A DNA stretch of 64,000 nucleotides, taken from Planctomycetota bacterium. GTDB lineage: Bacteria; Planctomycetota; OFTM77. The notes under the pieces are model-generated. The model searched no databases, had not been told where the DNA came from, and worked only from the letters and a program-made list of their open reading frames with translations. Every line of letters starts with the position of its first letter. Within the stretch, counting starts at the first letter, position 1. The position numbers and the translations under genes were made by a program. Of the stretch, positions 27,119-38,100 are shown one piece after another. The stretch spans positions 124,001 to 188,000 of the forward strand of contig JAJDCO010000001.1 in NCBI GenBank assembly GCA_029260795.1, written 5' to 3'.

Positions 27119-28996
27119 TTGAGAAGAACGCTGCAACGCCTCCTCGGCCGTGAGTCTCCGCGCGCGAAGCTCCCCGGCTGGCTCGCGGGCGCCAGCCTTG
27201 CCCTGCTCCCGGTTGCGGCCCTCGCCATCGGCGTTTACCAGGATCGCTCCGAGACCGAGCCTCCGCAGCCCGTGACCGTCCTCCGCTCCGAAGCCGTCGC
27301 ACTCGCCGAGGAGTTCGTGTGTGCGAACGGCTACACCGACGCGCCGCACACCCAAGACCTCGACCAAATCACTCTCGAGTCGATCGAGGGCTCGTCCGAG
27401 CTGGCTGCGATCCTTCGGGAACGACGCGGAACGCTGCTTCCCCGAGCCTACGGAGTGAGTCGCAGCGAGCACGGCTGGACGGTCGGCTTCCGACATCGAG
27501 AAGGTCCGGCCACCGTCGGCCGCGCCGTGACGCTGAACGCGTTCGGCAAGAACCTCCGCATGCAGCATCAGGGCTTCATGCTCTCGGCGCTCGAGACTCG
27601 GCTCGCCTCGGTCGAGGTCGACCCGGACGAGGCTCCTCCCGCCCGTCGCTGGATCTCGGTCGGACGAGTCACCGATCGGGAAGGTCGCGGAATACCGGGT
27701 GCCTCGGTGAGGGTCGCGACGGGAGTCGGAACCTTGCTCGGCGGCGGATCGACGACTGCCGGTCCTGACGGGGAGTACGCGCTCGAGTTCGGCGAGGGGA
27801 TCTTCACGACGGAGCCCGACAGTCCCAATCGACAGATCGCCTGGTTCTTCGTCGAGGCGAGCGGCTTCGTCGAGTGGACGAGAACCAAGTCCGAGCACCT
27901 GACGATGGCGCGCTTTCATCAAAAGACCGAGGACTACGACTCCCTCGTCAGCGAGCCCGATCTCATCATCGCGAACGCGCCCTACCGCATCGACTTCGTT
28001 CTGACGCGTCCCGCCACACTTCTCGTCGATGTCGTCGACGAGCAAGGGAATCCGATCGAGGAGGCAGGCCTGGCACTCGACGAGAGCAATCAGACCTCGA
28101 AGGCGCACGGAGCCGACCAAGAGCGTGGAGAGGCGCGCTACGCGTGGGACGTCCGTCCGGAGATGTCTTGGACGCTCAGCATTCCGAGCGATCAGAAGCG
28201 CTTCCGCACGCACACGGACGCGATCGTGCCGAAGGCTCCAGGTCGCTACCACATCACGCTCCGCTCGACGGGATCAGCGCCCGGCCAAAGGGCGCTCTCG
28301 ATCATTCGACTGACCGACGACGACGGGCGCGATGTACGGTCCGAGGTGCTCCTCCTGGCCCCGGGAGCCCAGCCACCGCTCGACGAGCCGGGGCAGCTCG
28401 AGGCGCGAGCTGTCGTCGAACGCGTGCTCGAAGCCAATCGATACTGGCTGAAGGAGCTTCCGCCCGGCATCCAGTCGTACAGCTATCGTCTCGGCGAGCG
28501 AGTCATCGAGTCGACGTCCCCCGACGCACGCACACCGAAGCACACCTCATTGCTGCATCAGCTGGGCGAGCATCTCGACGACGTTACGTTCCGATTCCAT
28601 CGGGTCGAGGGTGACACGATCACCCTGGCCTACAGCCTGAAGGAGCCACTACGCGTCGACGCAGGCAACGGGATCGCGGCGGCCGGGACCCCCTACGCCG
28701 GCTACGTCAGCACCAGCGCGCGCGAAGGCGTGCTCAGCATCGACGCCACCCTGTGGGCGCCCCTCGAGCACTCCCAGGGGAAGATCCAAGAGACCTTCTC
28801 GCGCTATCGCTCTCTCGGGGACGGCCACGTCGTGCCCCTGAAGATCGAGATTCAGGGGAAGATGAAGTTCAGGTGGGAGTTCGAGGTCTACGAGCCCGGC
28901 CTCTGGATCGTCAAGCTGATCCCGGGTACCGCGGTCATCCCCCAGGTGACTGACGTGCATGTGAACGGTCGCCCGGCAGCCTTGAAGGACCAGTAG
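27119..28996 (+). CDS. Membrane-anchored protein with carboxypeptidase-regulatory-like domains
   Basis: About 625 residues if started at the TTG at 27119. The frame is open back to GTG 26990, but that leader would translate the REP-like palindrome and lacks a signal. After a basic stretch there is one hydrophobic segment (LPGWLAGASLALLPVAALAIGVY), a likely N-terminal anchor. Residues about 175-260 form a carboxypeptidase-regulatory-like domain (GRVTDREGRGIPGASVRVA), and a second beta domain (TLLVDVVDEQGNPIEEAGLAL) follows. The rest is beta-rich and unrecognised. It is probably a cell-surface or periplasmic protein of unknown function, similar in layout to the gene at 33378-35102. Confidence 0.72.
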   Translation: MRRTLQRLLGRESPRAKLPGWLAGASLALLPVAALAIGVYQDRSETEPPQPVTVLRSEAVALAEEFVCANGYTDAPHTQDLDQITLESIEGSSELAAILRERRGTLLPRAYGVSRSEHGWTVGFRHREGPATVGRAVTLNAFGKNLRMQHQGFMLSALETRLASVEVDPDEAPPARRWISVGRVTDREGRGIPGASVRVATGVGTLLGGGSTTAGPDGEYALEFGEGIFTTEPDSPNRQIAWFFVEASGFVEWTRTKSEHLTMARFHQKTEDYDSLVSEPDLIIANAPYRIDFVLTRPATLLVDVVDEQGNPIEEAGLALDESNQTSKAHGADQERGEARYAWDVRPEMSWTLSIPSDQKRFRTHTDAIVPKAPGRYHITLRSTGSAPGQRALSIIRLTDDDGRDVRSEVLLLAPGAQPPLDEPGQLEARAVVERVLEANRYWLKELPPGIQSYSYRLGERVIESTSPDARTPKHTSLLHQLGEHLDDVTFRFHRVEGDTITLAYSLKEPLRVDAGNGIAAAGTPYAGYVSTSAREGVLSIDATLWAPLEHSQGKIQETFSRYRSLGDGHVVPLKIEIQGKMKFRWEFEVYEPGLWIVKLIPGTAVIPQVTDVHVNGRPAALKDQ

Positions 28997-29092
28997 CGGT
29001 CAAGCTTCCGATCGTCATCGCCCGAAGAGGTCGCAACGAGCACGGCTCGTGATGTGAGCGCTGGGGTAAGCGAGAGGATCGGGACCGGGCCG

Positions 29093-30220
29093 ATGACACG
29101 GGAGATCGCGGTTCTAGTGCCGGACGGCGACAGCCCTTTTGCCGGCCCGGTTATACAGTGCCTGGCCCGTCGGCCCGAGATCCGAGTCCATCTGGCCTCG
29201 CAAGATCGCTGGTCCCCCGCGCGCTTCTCGCGACACTGCACCACCGTTCACCGGCTAGAGGGCGACGATTCGAGTCGGCTCGAATCGTTGGCAACGATCG
29301 TCCGACGGCAGGCCATCGACGTGCTGCTCCCGGTCTCGGAGGAAGGCCTACGGTGGGTCATCGAGCACCGCGCCTCGATCGAGGAACTCGTGTCGCTGCC
29401 ACCACTCCCACCGCTCGAGTCGTTCGACGAAGCCGGAGACAAGGGCCGCCTGTCCAAGAGGCTTCACCAATGGGGCCTCCCTCAGCCTCGAACCGTCCCT
29501 TGCACTCGCAACGAGTCCTTCGAGCGATCTTTGACGGAGCTGCCCTTTCCGGTCCTCGTCAAGGCGAGACGAGGCGGGGGTGGCCGGCACATCTTCGCAC
29601 TCGAGAGCCGGGCGGCTCTGGATCACTTCTTGAGCGAGCGCCCCGACATTCGAGAGCAGTACGTCGTTCAGCAGCTGCATCCGGGGACAGACGTGAGCTG
29701 CAACGTCCTCGCCCGGAATGGCAAGGTCCTGGCGGTGGCCTTGTACGAAGGGCGCATTTCGAATCCACGGCGCTTCGGACCGCCCATTGGAGTGGAGTTC
29801 ATCGAAGACGACGCGACTCGGTCATTGGTCGAGCGTCTCATTGAGCGACTCGACTGGAGCGGCTACGCCGATGTCGATCTCATTCGGGACGGTCGGACCG
29901 GCCAGGTCTACTTCCTCGAGGTCAACACGCGCTTCTGGTCCAGCCTCCTCGCCTCCGAGGCCGCGGGCGTGAACTTTCCCCACCTCGCCTGCCTGGCCGC
30001 GCTGGGTCAGCGCTTCGAAAGGCCTCGCTATCGACACATCGGCTACTTGCCGGTGCTGCCGGGGATTCGACACGCGATCCGCGGTTGGTGGGGTGAGGCC
30101 AGTCCGCGCCTTCCGCTCGCGCGACGCGATCTCCAGCAGATGATCACCGACCCACTCCCGGTCGCGATCCGATCGATTCAAAAGCGCTGGAACCAGCGCT
30201 CGAAGGTCACTCGCTCGTAG
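29093..30220 (+). CDS. ATP-grasp family ligase
   Basis: 375 residues from ATG 29093; GTG 29054 is an alternative. The N-terminus (IAVLVPDGDSPFAGPVIQCLARRP) is a pre-ATP-grasp Rossmann-like lobe. The ATP-grasp core follows, with FPVLVKARRGGGGRHIF for nucleotide binding, QYVVQQLHPGTDVSCNVLA and the metal-binding block YFLEVNTRFWSSLLASEAAGVNF. The arrangement resembles the carbamoyl-phosphate synthase large subunit-like single-domain ligases that join a carboxylate to an amine or thiol. The C-terminus is basic. The substrate is unknown, and the neighbouring genes do not identify a pathway. It ends 27 bp from the convergent histidine kinase with no terminator visible. Confidence 0.85.
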   Translation: MTREIAVLVPDGDSPFAGPVIQCLARRPEIRVHLASQDRWSPARFSRHCTTVHRLEGDDSSRLESLATIVRRQAIDVLLPVSEEGLRWVIEHRASIEELVSLPPLPPLESFDEAGDKGRLSKRLHQWGLPQPRTVPCTRNESFERSLTELPFPVLVKARRGGGGRHIFALESRAALDHFLSERPDIREQYVVQQLHPGTDVSCNVLARNGKVLAVALYEGRISNPRRFGPPIGVEFIEDDATRSLVERLIERLDWSGYADVDLIRDGRTGQVYFLEVNTRFWSSLLASEAAGVNFPHLACLAALGQRFERPRYRHIGYLPVLPGIRHAIRGWWGEASPRLPLARRDLQQMITDPLPVAIRSIQKRWNQRSKVTRS

Positions 30221-30247
30221 CGGGTCGCACCTGCGTTGCTCGAGCGC

Positions 30248-32863
30248 TCAGCAGGGTGTCGGAGGCTCCTGGGAGCGGGGATCGCGTCTTGCCGTTCTCT
30301 TGAGCACCCGGCGGATTGCCGCTGTCAGCTTCGTGATCTCCACCGGCTTGCTGACGTAGTCGTCCATGCCGGCTGCGAGGCATTCCTCACGGTCACCTTG
30401 CAGCGCATTCGCCGTGACGGCGATGATCGGTATGTCGGGGTCCCGGACTCCAAACGCGCCGCTTCGAATGCGACCCGTTGCTTCGAAGCCATCGAGCACG
30501 GGCATCTGACAATCCATGAAGACGAGATCGAAGTCTCCGGTCTTCAGGCACTCGATCGCTTCGAGGCCGTCGCTGGCCACCTCGGCGATGGCACCGAGCT
30601 TGGTCGCGATCAAGCGCATCGCGACGACCTGATTGACGGAGTTGTCCTCGACGACCAGGATGCGAAGCTGTGACAAGTCACGGGTCGGGGTCGTCGCCAG
30701 CTCCTCTTCTTCGTCGTCGATGTCGGCAGCGGAGGAAAGCTCCATCAGTCGATCGAACACGTGGGACTGCTTGAGCGGCCGGATCAGGTGAGCGTCGAAT
30801 CGATCGTCTTGGATCCGGTCCAACGAGCTCGCCGTCGCCACCAGGATCCACTGCGCCAGCCGCAGCGTGGGCTCCGTTCGCAGCCCCACCAACCCGAGTG
30901 GGCTCGCCTCGACCAATGTTCCATCGACAAAGCACAGATCGAACGGCTGTCCGGGTGATCGACCTGCCAGGATCTCATGAGCGGCACTGATCGACGGCAC
31001 GCTGACGGTCTGGCAGTCCCAGACATCGAGGTACCGGAGGAGCAGACGAGGCTCGGGGTCGACGATCAGCAGCTCGAGCGACCGGAGGCGCTGTTGGATT
31101 CCACTCTCGAAAGCCAAGACCGTCTCGAACGGCAGCTCGAACCAGAACGTCGAGCCCTCCCCTTCGATCCGATCGACGCCGATCGCACCCCCCATGCGTT
31201 CCACCAAACGCTTGCTGATCGCGAGGCCGAGACCGGTTCCCCCGTGCCGACTCCCAGTGGAGCTCTCGGACTCCGAGACGGACCGGAGCAAGTGACTCAT
31301 GCGGTCCAATGGGATGTCCTTCCCGGCGTCCTGGATCTCGAATCGGATCCGGTGGCCTTCAACGTCGGCCAGAGAACGCACCCGAAGCGTCACCGACCCG
31401 TCTCGAGTCAGCTCGCCTATGCTGGCGAGCACGCTGACCAGGATCTGACGCAATCGCGCCGAATCGCCCGTCACCCGTTGAGGGAGGCCGGACTCGAGCT
31501 GCGCGTCGAATCGCGGGCCCGGCTCGCCCATTCGGCAACGCACGATGTCGATCGCTTCCTCCGTCGTCCGAGACAAGTCGAAATCGACGTTCTCGAGCTC
31601 GATCGTGCCCGACTCGATCTTCGAGTAGTCGAGCAGATCGTTGACCAGCGTGAGCAGCTGCGCTCCACAGGTCTTGATGGTGTGGGCGGACTCGGCCTGC
31701 TCATAGCTCAGCGGCGTCTCGATCAAGAGGCCCGTCAAGCTGATGATTCCTGCGATCGGTGATCGAATCTCATGGCCCATGTCGGCCAAGAACGCACTCT
31801 CCGACTCGCCCACGACCTCGGCACGAAACCCCGACTGCTCGAGATCGCGCCGAATCTCCGACTGCTCCGAGACATCCTGAAGAGCGCCCGTGACAACGGC
31901 ACTCGCGCCGCCCGAGCTCCCCGACTCTCCGAGCGACCGGATCTGAATTCGGCGACCCTTGGCCGTGATGAACGGGAGCTCGAGATCCCAAGGCTCACCC
32001 TGATCGCGACAACGCTGGATGGCGAGGCGAATGATGTCCCGCACCTCGGGCGCGTAGAACTCGATCACCTGGTCGAGGTCTGGCTCGGCCTCACTCGGCA
32101 GCTCGAGAATCCGGAGAGCTGCCTCGGTCCATGTAGGCGTCTCCAACTCCGGAGCGAGCTCCCAACCGCCGACCCGAGCCAGGCCAGCCGCTCGCTCGTG
32201 GAGGTCTCGGCAGCGCTCACTCTCGTGCAAGGCCCGTCGGGACTGATCGATGTCGATCAGAATGCCACCCATTCGAATCGCAGCGCCGAGGTCGTTCCAT
32301 ACGGCCTGGCCCAGGACGCGAAACCACCGCCACCCCTCGCCGGCCTTGTCGACTCGCAGCTCGAGGTCGAAAGGCGCCCTGTCTTCGAAGTGTCTCCGAA
32401 GAGCGTCGGCATGGCGATCCCGATCGTCCTCGTGAATCCGTCCCGTCCAGGCCTGCTGCCGACCTCGCAGCTCGCCGGGGGCGTTGCCGATCAGCTCCTG
32501 GAATCGATCCGAGTACCAGGCTTCTCCCGTCCGGGGGTCGAGCTCCCAAACTCCCAGAAGGGACGAGGCGAGTCGAAGGCGTTCCTCGTCGGTGGGCAGG
32601 GTCTCGCCAATCTCCTCGTCCTGCTGTCGCCGACCCCGCAGTGCGATCGCCAGCCCGAAGGACAGGAGCCCACAAGCCCAGAGCCCCCCTTTGACGAGCG
32701 GCCGCCAGGCATCGGCCCGAGTCGCGTCTTCACGAGATGCCGTGGCGATCTCGTCGGGCGTCACCCAACGGAGGTCGACAAACATCGTCGTGGCCATCGC
32801 GAGTGCCAACAGCCCCAACGCCGCCGTGAGCCAGGGTGCTCGTGATTGAAGCTCGTCTCTCAT
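30248..32863 (-). CDS. Hybrid sensor histidine kinase with degenerate N-box
   Basis: 871 residues from ATG 32863 (GAGGGCGGG upstream). The order is: a transmembrane segment, a short extracytoplasmic loop, a second transmembrane segment, two PAS domains (about 115-240 and 260-380), HisKA with phospho-acceptor His in [13 protein letters not shown], HATPase_c, a first receiver-like domain and a second receiver. In the ATPase the N-box reads [14 protein letters not shown], so both asparagines and the lysine of the usual NLLGNAIKFT are replaced, and the G1 box is DAGKDI instead of DxGxG; the G2 box [10 protein letters not shown] is intact. The first receiver lacks the acidic pair and active-site lysine. 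The second has canonical EDN, FMDCQMP and KPVE. It may be a poor kinase. Confidence 0.88.
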   Translation of the reverse strand: MRDELQSRAPWLTAALGLLALAMATTMFVDLRWVTPDEIATASREDATRADAWRPLVKGGLWACGLLSFGLAIALRGRRQQDEEIGETLPTDEERLRLASSLLGVWELDPRTGEAWYSDRFQELIGNAPGELRGRQQAWTGRIHEDDRDRHADALRRHFEDRAPFDLELRVDKAGEGWRWFRVLGQAVWNDLGAAIRMGGILIDIDQSRRALHESERCRDLHERAAGLARVGGWELAPELETPTWTEAALRILELPSEAEPDLDQVIEFYAPEVRDIIRLAIQRCRDQGEPWDLELPFITAKGRRIQIRSLGESGSSGGASAVVTGALQDVSEQSEIRRDLEQSGFRAEVVGESESAFLADMGHEIRSPIAGIISLTGLLIETPLSYEQAESAHTIKTCGAQLLTLVNDLLDYSKIESGTIELENVDFDLSRTTEEAIDIVRCRMGEPGPRFDAQLESGLPQRVTGDSARLRQILVSVLASIGELTRDGSVTLRVRSLADVEGHRIRFEIQDAGKDIPLDRMSHLLRSVSESESSTGSRHGGTGLGLAISKRLVERMGGAIGVDRIEGEGSTFWFELPFETVLAFESGIQQRLRSLELLIVDPEPRLLLRYLDVWDCQTVSVPSISAAHEILAGRSPGQPFDLCFVDGTLVEASPLGLVGLRTEPTLRLAQWILVATASSLDRIQDDRFDAHLIRPLKQSHVFDRLMELSSAADIDDEEEELATTPTRDLSQLRILVVEDNSVNQVVAMRLIATKLGAIAEVASDGLEAIECLKTGDFDLVFMDCQMPVLDGFEATGRIRSGAFGVRDPDIPIIAVTANALQGDREECLAAGMDDYVSKPVEITKLTAAIRRVLKRTARRDPRSQEPPTPC

Positions 32864-33195
32864 GAAAGACCCGCCCTCGGACGACCCCGCACGCCTCGGC
32901 TGCATGGTCGGACTGTCCCCTGATTCTCTCCGCCAGACGTATCGGGCGAATCGGAGCTCTTTCTTGAATCGGAAACTTGCGTGCAATGCGGAAGCCACGG
33001 CGGATCAGGGGATTCCGATGGTTGCAGCACGCCCCGAACGCTCCTGCATCGACACCCAAGTAGCGGTCCCTCGTCGGGTACGGTGACTCCAGGAGCCAGC
33101 CGAGCCAGGACGCCCTCGGTCTCGGAGGAGCTTACCGGGAGCCCCCTCGCTTGCGATGTTCGAGCTCGAGAGGACTACTGCCCGGAGGAATCCCG
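32864..33195. other. Divergent intergenic region
   Basis: 330 bp between the histidine kinase start and the PQQ-protein stub. No recognised gene. It should hold the promoters of both, but I see no confident elements. The right end carries a good RBS (GGAGGA) for the stub. Confidence 0.4.
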
Positions 33196-33453
33196 ATGCT
33201 CGGAACACTCGCCACGACGGTCGCCTTCATCCTGCTCACGACTCACGAACCGGACGGCTGGCCGCAATGGTGCGGTCCTGGGCGCGATGGAATTGGCTCA
33301 ACGCCTCTATGCTCGACGGCGACCTTCTCTGCAATCGGCTCACGCGACGAATGGCGTCAGCGGCTCGACGCCTTCTCTCACTCGACCAACACCGTGACTG
33401 CGGTCACGATGCCGTCCGTGATATCGAACGAGTCGAGATCGTTCCCAGGCTGA
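33196..33453 (+). pseudogene. 5' stub of a PQQ-like beta-propeller secreted protein
   Basis: An ATG at 33196 with GGAGGA six bases upstream opens a signal peptide (MLGTLATTVAFILLTT). This is followed by DGWPQWCGPGRDGIGS, the start signature (WPQWRGPxRDG) of planctomycete PQQ-repeat propeller proteins, with one Arg-to-Cys change. Homology is lost after about 37 codons; the remaining frame runs antisense into the 3' end of the convergent gene at 33378. This is a truncated remnant whose propeller has been deleted. The regulatory and export start was left intact. Confidence 0.6.
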
Positions 33454-35102
33454 TTCACTCGACTCCGGTCGCGGCTGCCGACGAAGCGGTAGCTGCCCGG
33501 TGGGAGCGTGTTGAGCCGGTAGGGTGCTTGCTCGAAGTCGAATCGAAACGGCACGGCCACGAACGTCGGGCCGACCGGCACTCTCTCGCGCACGAGCAGC
33601 AGATGCAGCCGACCCTCGTAGGGCTCTCCGCGCCGGGTGAACGCCTCGAAGCGAGCGCCTCCAAGCGGTCCGAGATCGATGCGCACGACGCTGCGCTGAT
33701 CGGCGAGGACGTCGATCGGATTCGGTGAGATCGGCGGCACCGCGATCGCGCCGTACTCGTTGATCGACACCGAATACCGGCCAGCCGGTATCCCTCCCAC
33801 GGCTAGCCGGCGACCGACACCGGGCAAGAGCTCGATGCGAGGGCTGCCATCCGGCAAGGTCCATCCTTTCGGAAGCAAGTGAATCGATCCCGCGGGGCTC
33901 GCCTCCTCGAAGGGAAGCACACTCGGCGTCTCGAGCAGGATCTCGACCTCGCCAAACCCATCGGCGATGGGTGTCATCTCGACGATCTGGAGACGCGGAT
34001 CGGCTCCCCAAGCCCGAGCCGCGACGACCGAAGCCTGGCGCGGCTCGTAGCCGGGCAAGGCGAGTCGCATCTCAATCGGACCGAGCTCCTCGGCGTCCTC
34101 GAACGAGGTGTAGAGCTGGAGGATCCGAGCCGATGTTTGCTCGACGCGCGAGCGCTTCCACTCCGTGCCTTCGAGGAGGAAGTGGCTGCGATCGGTCGCG
34201 CTGATGGGCTCGGCACCTTCGAACCGCACGAACGGCCGCCCACTTCCCGACCACAACAAAGGCGAGGTCTCGACGGGGTTGCCGCCGGATTCGACAAGTT
34301 GCAGATTCAAGACGTAGAGGGGAGCGATCACGAGGCCCACCGCTTCGCTACCCGCGATCACGTCTCGACCCGCACGCTCGGCTCCCCGCTCGAGGCAGTA
34401 CCCCGAAGCGGCCACGAAGAGGTCGTATGGGCGGGAGGGATCGACGGGATCGATCGAGAAGCTCCCGGTGTCGTCGACCACCGTCACCCGGATCGTTTGG
34501 TCGAGCTCGGCATGCGTGTTCGAAAAGCACTGGCTCAGACGGTCCTCGAGATTCTGGGGCTCGGAACCATCCGAAGGCCAAGCGGCCACGCGCACGGGAG
34601 TTGTCGGCAGCACACCGGCGAGATTGCGTACCCAACCACGGATCGACGCGCCTTGAAGTGTGATGACGACCTCACCGACCACTGGCGGCTCGGCGAAAGC
34701 GATCGAGCCCATCCGACCGTCTCGTGCCCGGGCCGTGATCCGTCCCGCCCTGCCCTTCCAGTCGACGATGAACCGTCCGGCGGCATCGGTGAAGCCGCTC
34801 TGGTTCGAGATGCTCGTCGACACGCGGGCCGACTCGACCGGGTTTCCGTCCAAGTCCTGAACCACGACCACCACCGAAAGATCGCCGTCTGTTCTCGGTC
34901 CCGAGATCTCTGACTGGCGCGCGGGTACCGTCGAGCGCGGCGAGCGCGACTCGGCTCCGCGCGCGGGTGGAAACGTCTCTGAACGCCCCGCCTCGCCGAC
35001 TCTCGGCAGCGTCTCGCCCGAGTCAGGCAGCCACATCGAGCTCACGATCACGGCGATCAGGATCAGAGCACCAATCGATCCGGCGATCATCGCAGCCCGC
35101 AT
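33378..35102 (-). CDS. Membrane-anchored beta-domain protein, function unknown
   Basis: 574 residues from ATG 35102, supported by GGGGAG six bases upstream; GTG 35126 is an alternative. One N-terminal hydrophobic helix (AMIAGSIGALILIAVIVSSMW) is followed by a Pro/Ser/Arg-rich linker. Then come a carboxypeptidase-regulatory-like domain (VVVVQDLDGNPVESARVSTS) and several further beta-sandwich-like segments that include two LxLxPLGGARFEA-type strands. No catalytic motif is seen. The layout of anchor, linker and repeated Ig-like modules parallels the 27119-28996 gene. It lies 45 bp downstream of the large ceramidase fusion on the same strand, so cotranscription is possible. Confidence 0.75.
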   Translation of the reverse strand: MRAAMIAGSIGALILIAVIVSSMWLPDSGETLPRVGEAGRSETFPPARGAESRSPRSTVPARQSEISGPRTDGDLSVVVVVQDLDGNPVESARVSTSISNQSGFTDAAGRFIVDWKGRAGRITARARDGRMGSIAFAEPPVVGEVVITLQGASIRGWVRNLAGVLPTTPVRVAAWPSDGSEPQNLEDRLSQCFSNTHAELDQTIRVTVVDDTGSFSIDPVDPSRPYDLFVAASGYCLERGAERAGRDVIAGSEAVGLVIAPLYVLNLQLVESGGNPVETSPLLWSGSGRPFVRFEGAEPISATDRSHFLLEGTEWKRSRVEQTSARILQLYTSFEDAEELGPIEMRLALPGYEPRQASVVAARAWGADPRLQIVEMTPIADGFGEVEILLETPSVLPFEEASPAGSIHLLPKGWTLPDGSPRIELLPGVGRRLAVGGIPAGRYSVSINEYGAIAVPPISPNPIDVLADQRSVVRIDLGPLGGARFEAFTRRGEPYEGRLHLLLVRERVPVGPTFVAVPFRFDFEQAPYRLNTLPPGSYRFVGSRDRSRVNQPGNDLDSFDITDGIVTAVTVLVE

Positions 35103-35147
35103 CCGACGCTCCCCGTCCTCGTCCACCGCTTCGACCGTCCGGTGTCC

Positions 35148-38100
35148 TTACTGATCTGCAGGTTTCCAATGCAAAGCCCGCAAGTCCATCAGGGGCGCTC
35201 GCAGTGGACCAGCCGGTCGCACGAGAATGCGCTGCCGACCCGCGTTCAAGTGAATCGTCCCGAGCGTGACCCGCCGATACTCCGACCAGCTTCCGGTCGA
35301 AGCCACCGTGGCATTCAGCTCTCCCTCGGCCGTCTCCAGGCGGAAGGCCTGACCGGCACAGTCGTCGGGACACGCGTACTCGAGCTCGACGCGAAAATCA
35401 CCCGATCGAGGCAGCTCGAGCTTCCACAAGACACGGTCTGTCTCGCCGTGCCAGTATCCGATGTTCTGAAACGGCACCTCGAAGCAGATGTCTCCGCCGC
35501 GGATCTCGGCTTCGCTGGCCTTCAACACGAAGCCTTGCTCCGTCTCCGGAACGATGGCCTGCGGCCGGTTCCCGGGAAACGACTTCGGGGCCGGCTCGCG
35601 GCTCTCGAACCAGGCGACCAGGTCCCGGAACTGCTCGGGCAAGAGCTCGGATTCGAGCCCGTCGGGCATCGTCGACAGTCCGGTCCGGGAGAGTGCCTCG
35701 ATCTGATCTCGCCGGATGCTCAACCGCTCGAGCTCGGGTGTGATCAAGGTGAGGCTGCCGGCCGACTCGTCCTCGATGCGACCCGACAGCAAGCGTCCGT
35801 CATCCAGCTCGACCAAATATCCCACATAGGTGTCGAGCACGGTCGCGTTGGGATCGAAGACGGCCTCGAGCAAAGCTGTCGGACTGAACCCCGTCCAGGC
35901 ACGCAGATCGGGCCCCACCTGTCGGCCGGCCGGGTCGGCTTCATGACAGCGCGCGCACACACGATCGTACTCGTGCGCTCCGCGCTCGGCGTCTCCGCCG
36001 GCCTGGGCCGCTGACCGATAGCTCGCCAGCACCTCCGAACGGTTCGATGTCGACGAGCCGCTCAGCCATTGCTTCGCGCGTTCGCGAATCGTCGCATCCT
36101 CGTTCGTTGCCAATCGCTGCCGTTGCTCAGGCGTGGCCGCCGCAAGTAGCTCACGCCCCGACTCCGACGCCATCCAGGCGCGAATCCACTCGTGCCGCTG
36201 CAGGAGCGTCGCGACCATTCGACCTCGTACGCGCGGTGCCGCCGAGCCGGCACGCTGCAAGAGTGCCGCCGGCACGCGCTCGTCGCCGCGGCGCGCCAGC
36301 GCGTCGAGCGCGCGCAGCTGGAGACGCTCCTCGGTTCGAGGATGCAGCGTCGCGATCCAGGCTTCGACGTTTTCAGCATCCTCGAGCCCCACCGCCAGCC
36401 AGCGGATCGCCGCCTCCCGGAGCTCGACGGGCTCCTTCTGGTTGCGGGCGATGACGCGCAGACGAGCAGCGAAGGGCATCCATGCGTCGACGACCGCCGG
36501 GGAGCGGCTCCGCAGCGGATGCCCGTCGGCCGCCGCGGCTTCGAAGGCACGCAACAACGGTTGGAGCGATTCGAACTGCTGCTCGAGCGGCTCGCGGGTC
36601 ACCGCCAGCCGCGTCGCGAGATCGAGCGCCTCCGATCGGTCGCTGACCAGGGCCAATCGAAACAGCGCCTCGGTCGCCGACGCGGGCAGCTCGTCGGCTC
36701 GTCGTAGCAGCGCCTCGAGCTGCGGGCTGGCCGACGAGAGCGCCGCCGCACGCAGCCACGGATCGTCACCGCCTCCCCGCAGCAGGCCGATCATCACGTC
36801 GACGGCTTCGACTTCGGGCCAACTCGCCAGAGACGCCGCGATCTCGAGCCTCACCTCGAAGGCCGGATCCTCCAGCAATCGCTCCCGAATGAATGCGCGC
36901 AGCTCAGGCGAATCGGCGAGGCGCGGTCCGACGAGTGACAACGCCAACCGCCGGACGCCTCGGTGGTCGTCGCGCAGGCCTTCGTACAGATCCAGCGTCG
37001 TGACGCGATCGAGCTCGGCCAGCGTCGCCAAGGCAACCGCTCTCAGCCCGGCGTCCTTCGATTCGAGCGCGAGGACCCGCAGCAGCATCTCGGTGTGCTC
37101 GTCCGCGCGGGCGACCAGGAGCTCCTGCAGTCGGTCCCGACGAGCTCCTTGGGCTTCGAGCAGCGCATTGACGAGGTCGACCGAGCGCGTCAGGGCCCGC
37201 GGAGTGACCGGTGGCAAGCCGTCCCGCGGCACGATGCGATACAGGCGGCCCCGATCGGATCCCGCTCTCAGGTCGAGCGCGGCGAGGGCCTCAGGCGCGA
37301 TCCAACGCGGATGCTCGATGACCCAGCGATACATGTCGACGACCCACAGCCCGCCGTTCGGACCGGTGCGCACTTGCACGGGCCGGAACCAGGGATCCCG
37401 GCTGGCCAAGAACTCGCGCGCTGCATGAGGCGGCACACGCTGCGCCTCGAAGGTGGAGCCTTTCGGCGAGAGCTCGAAGCGTCGCACGATGTTGTGCACG
37501 GGCTCGCAGACGAAGACATCCCCTCGAAAGCCGGCACCGAGTCGGTCGCTGCGATACACCTCCAGCCCACAGGCCGAGGTCACGAAACCGGCCGAAGCCG
37601 GCTCGTTGAACCGCTCCGCGACGGGCGCGATCGGGTAGAGCCGCGCGCCGGCGTCGCCGCTCGCGATGGCGACTCGCGCCGGTGGCGCGGCCCACGCACC
37701 ACCGCCCCCCCTGCCCGTATCGGTGAACGGCATGTGCCAAATCCAGGTCGAGTTGTCGCAGCCGAACCAGCGGTCGAACTCGTCGCGGGCTCGCCCCTGC
37801 TGGGTCAAGCCGGCCACTGGCTCCACGGTGCCGTCGAGCCGAAAGCGAAAGTCTCGCCCCCGAATGTCGACGCGGGCTTCGGAGCCCGGCGGACCGATCA
37901 GGCCACCAAGCAGCCCGTTGGCCGCATACCACCAACCGTCGAGGCCCCGCACGATGCTATTCACGCGCGCTTGGTAGTTGCTCGTCTCGAACCCGGTCAG
38001 CACGACTCGCCGCACGTCCGCGCGACCGTCACCGTCGGTGTCCTCCGCGTAGAGGATGTCGGGCGCGGCGCATACGAGCACGCCGTTCTCGCAGACCGTC

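Noticed and set aside
30977..32845. Plus-strand frames opposite the histidine kinase
   Set aside because: Antisense shadows of a gene with clear domain content on the minus strand.
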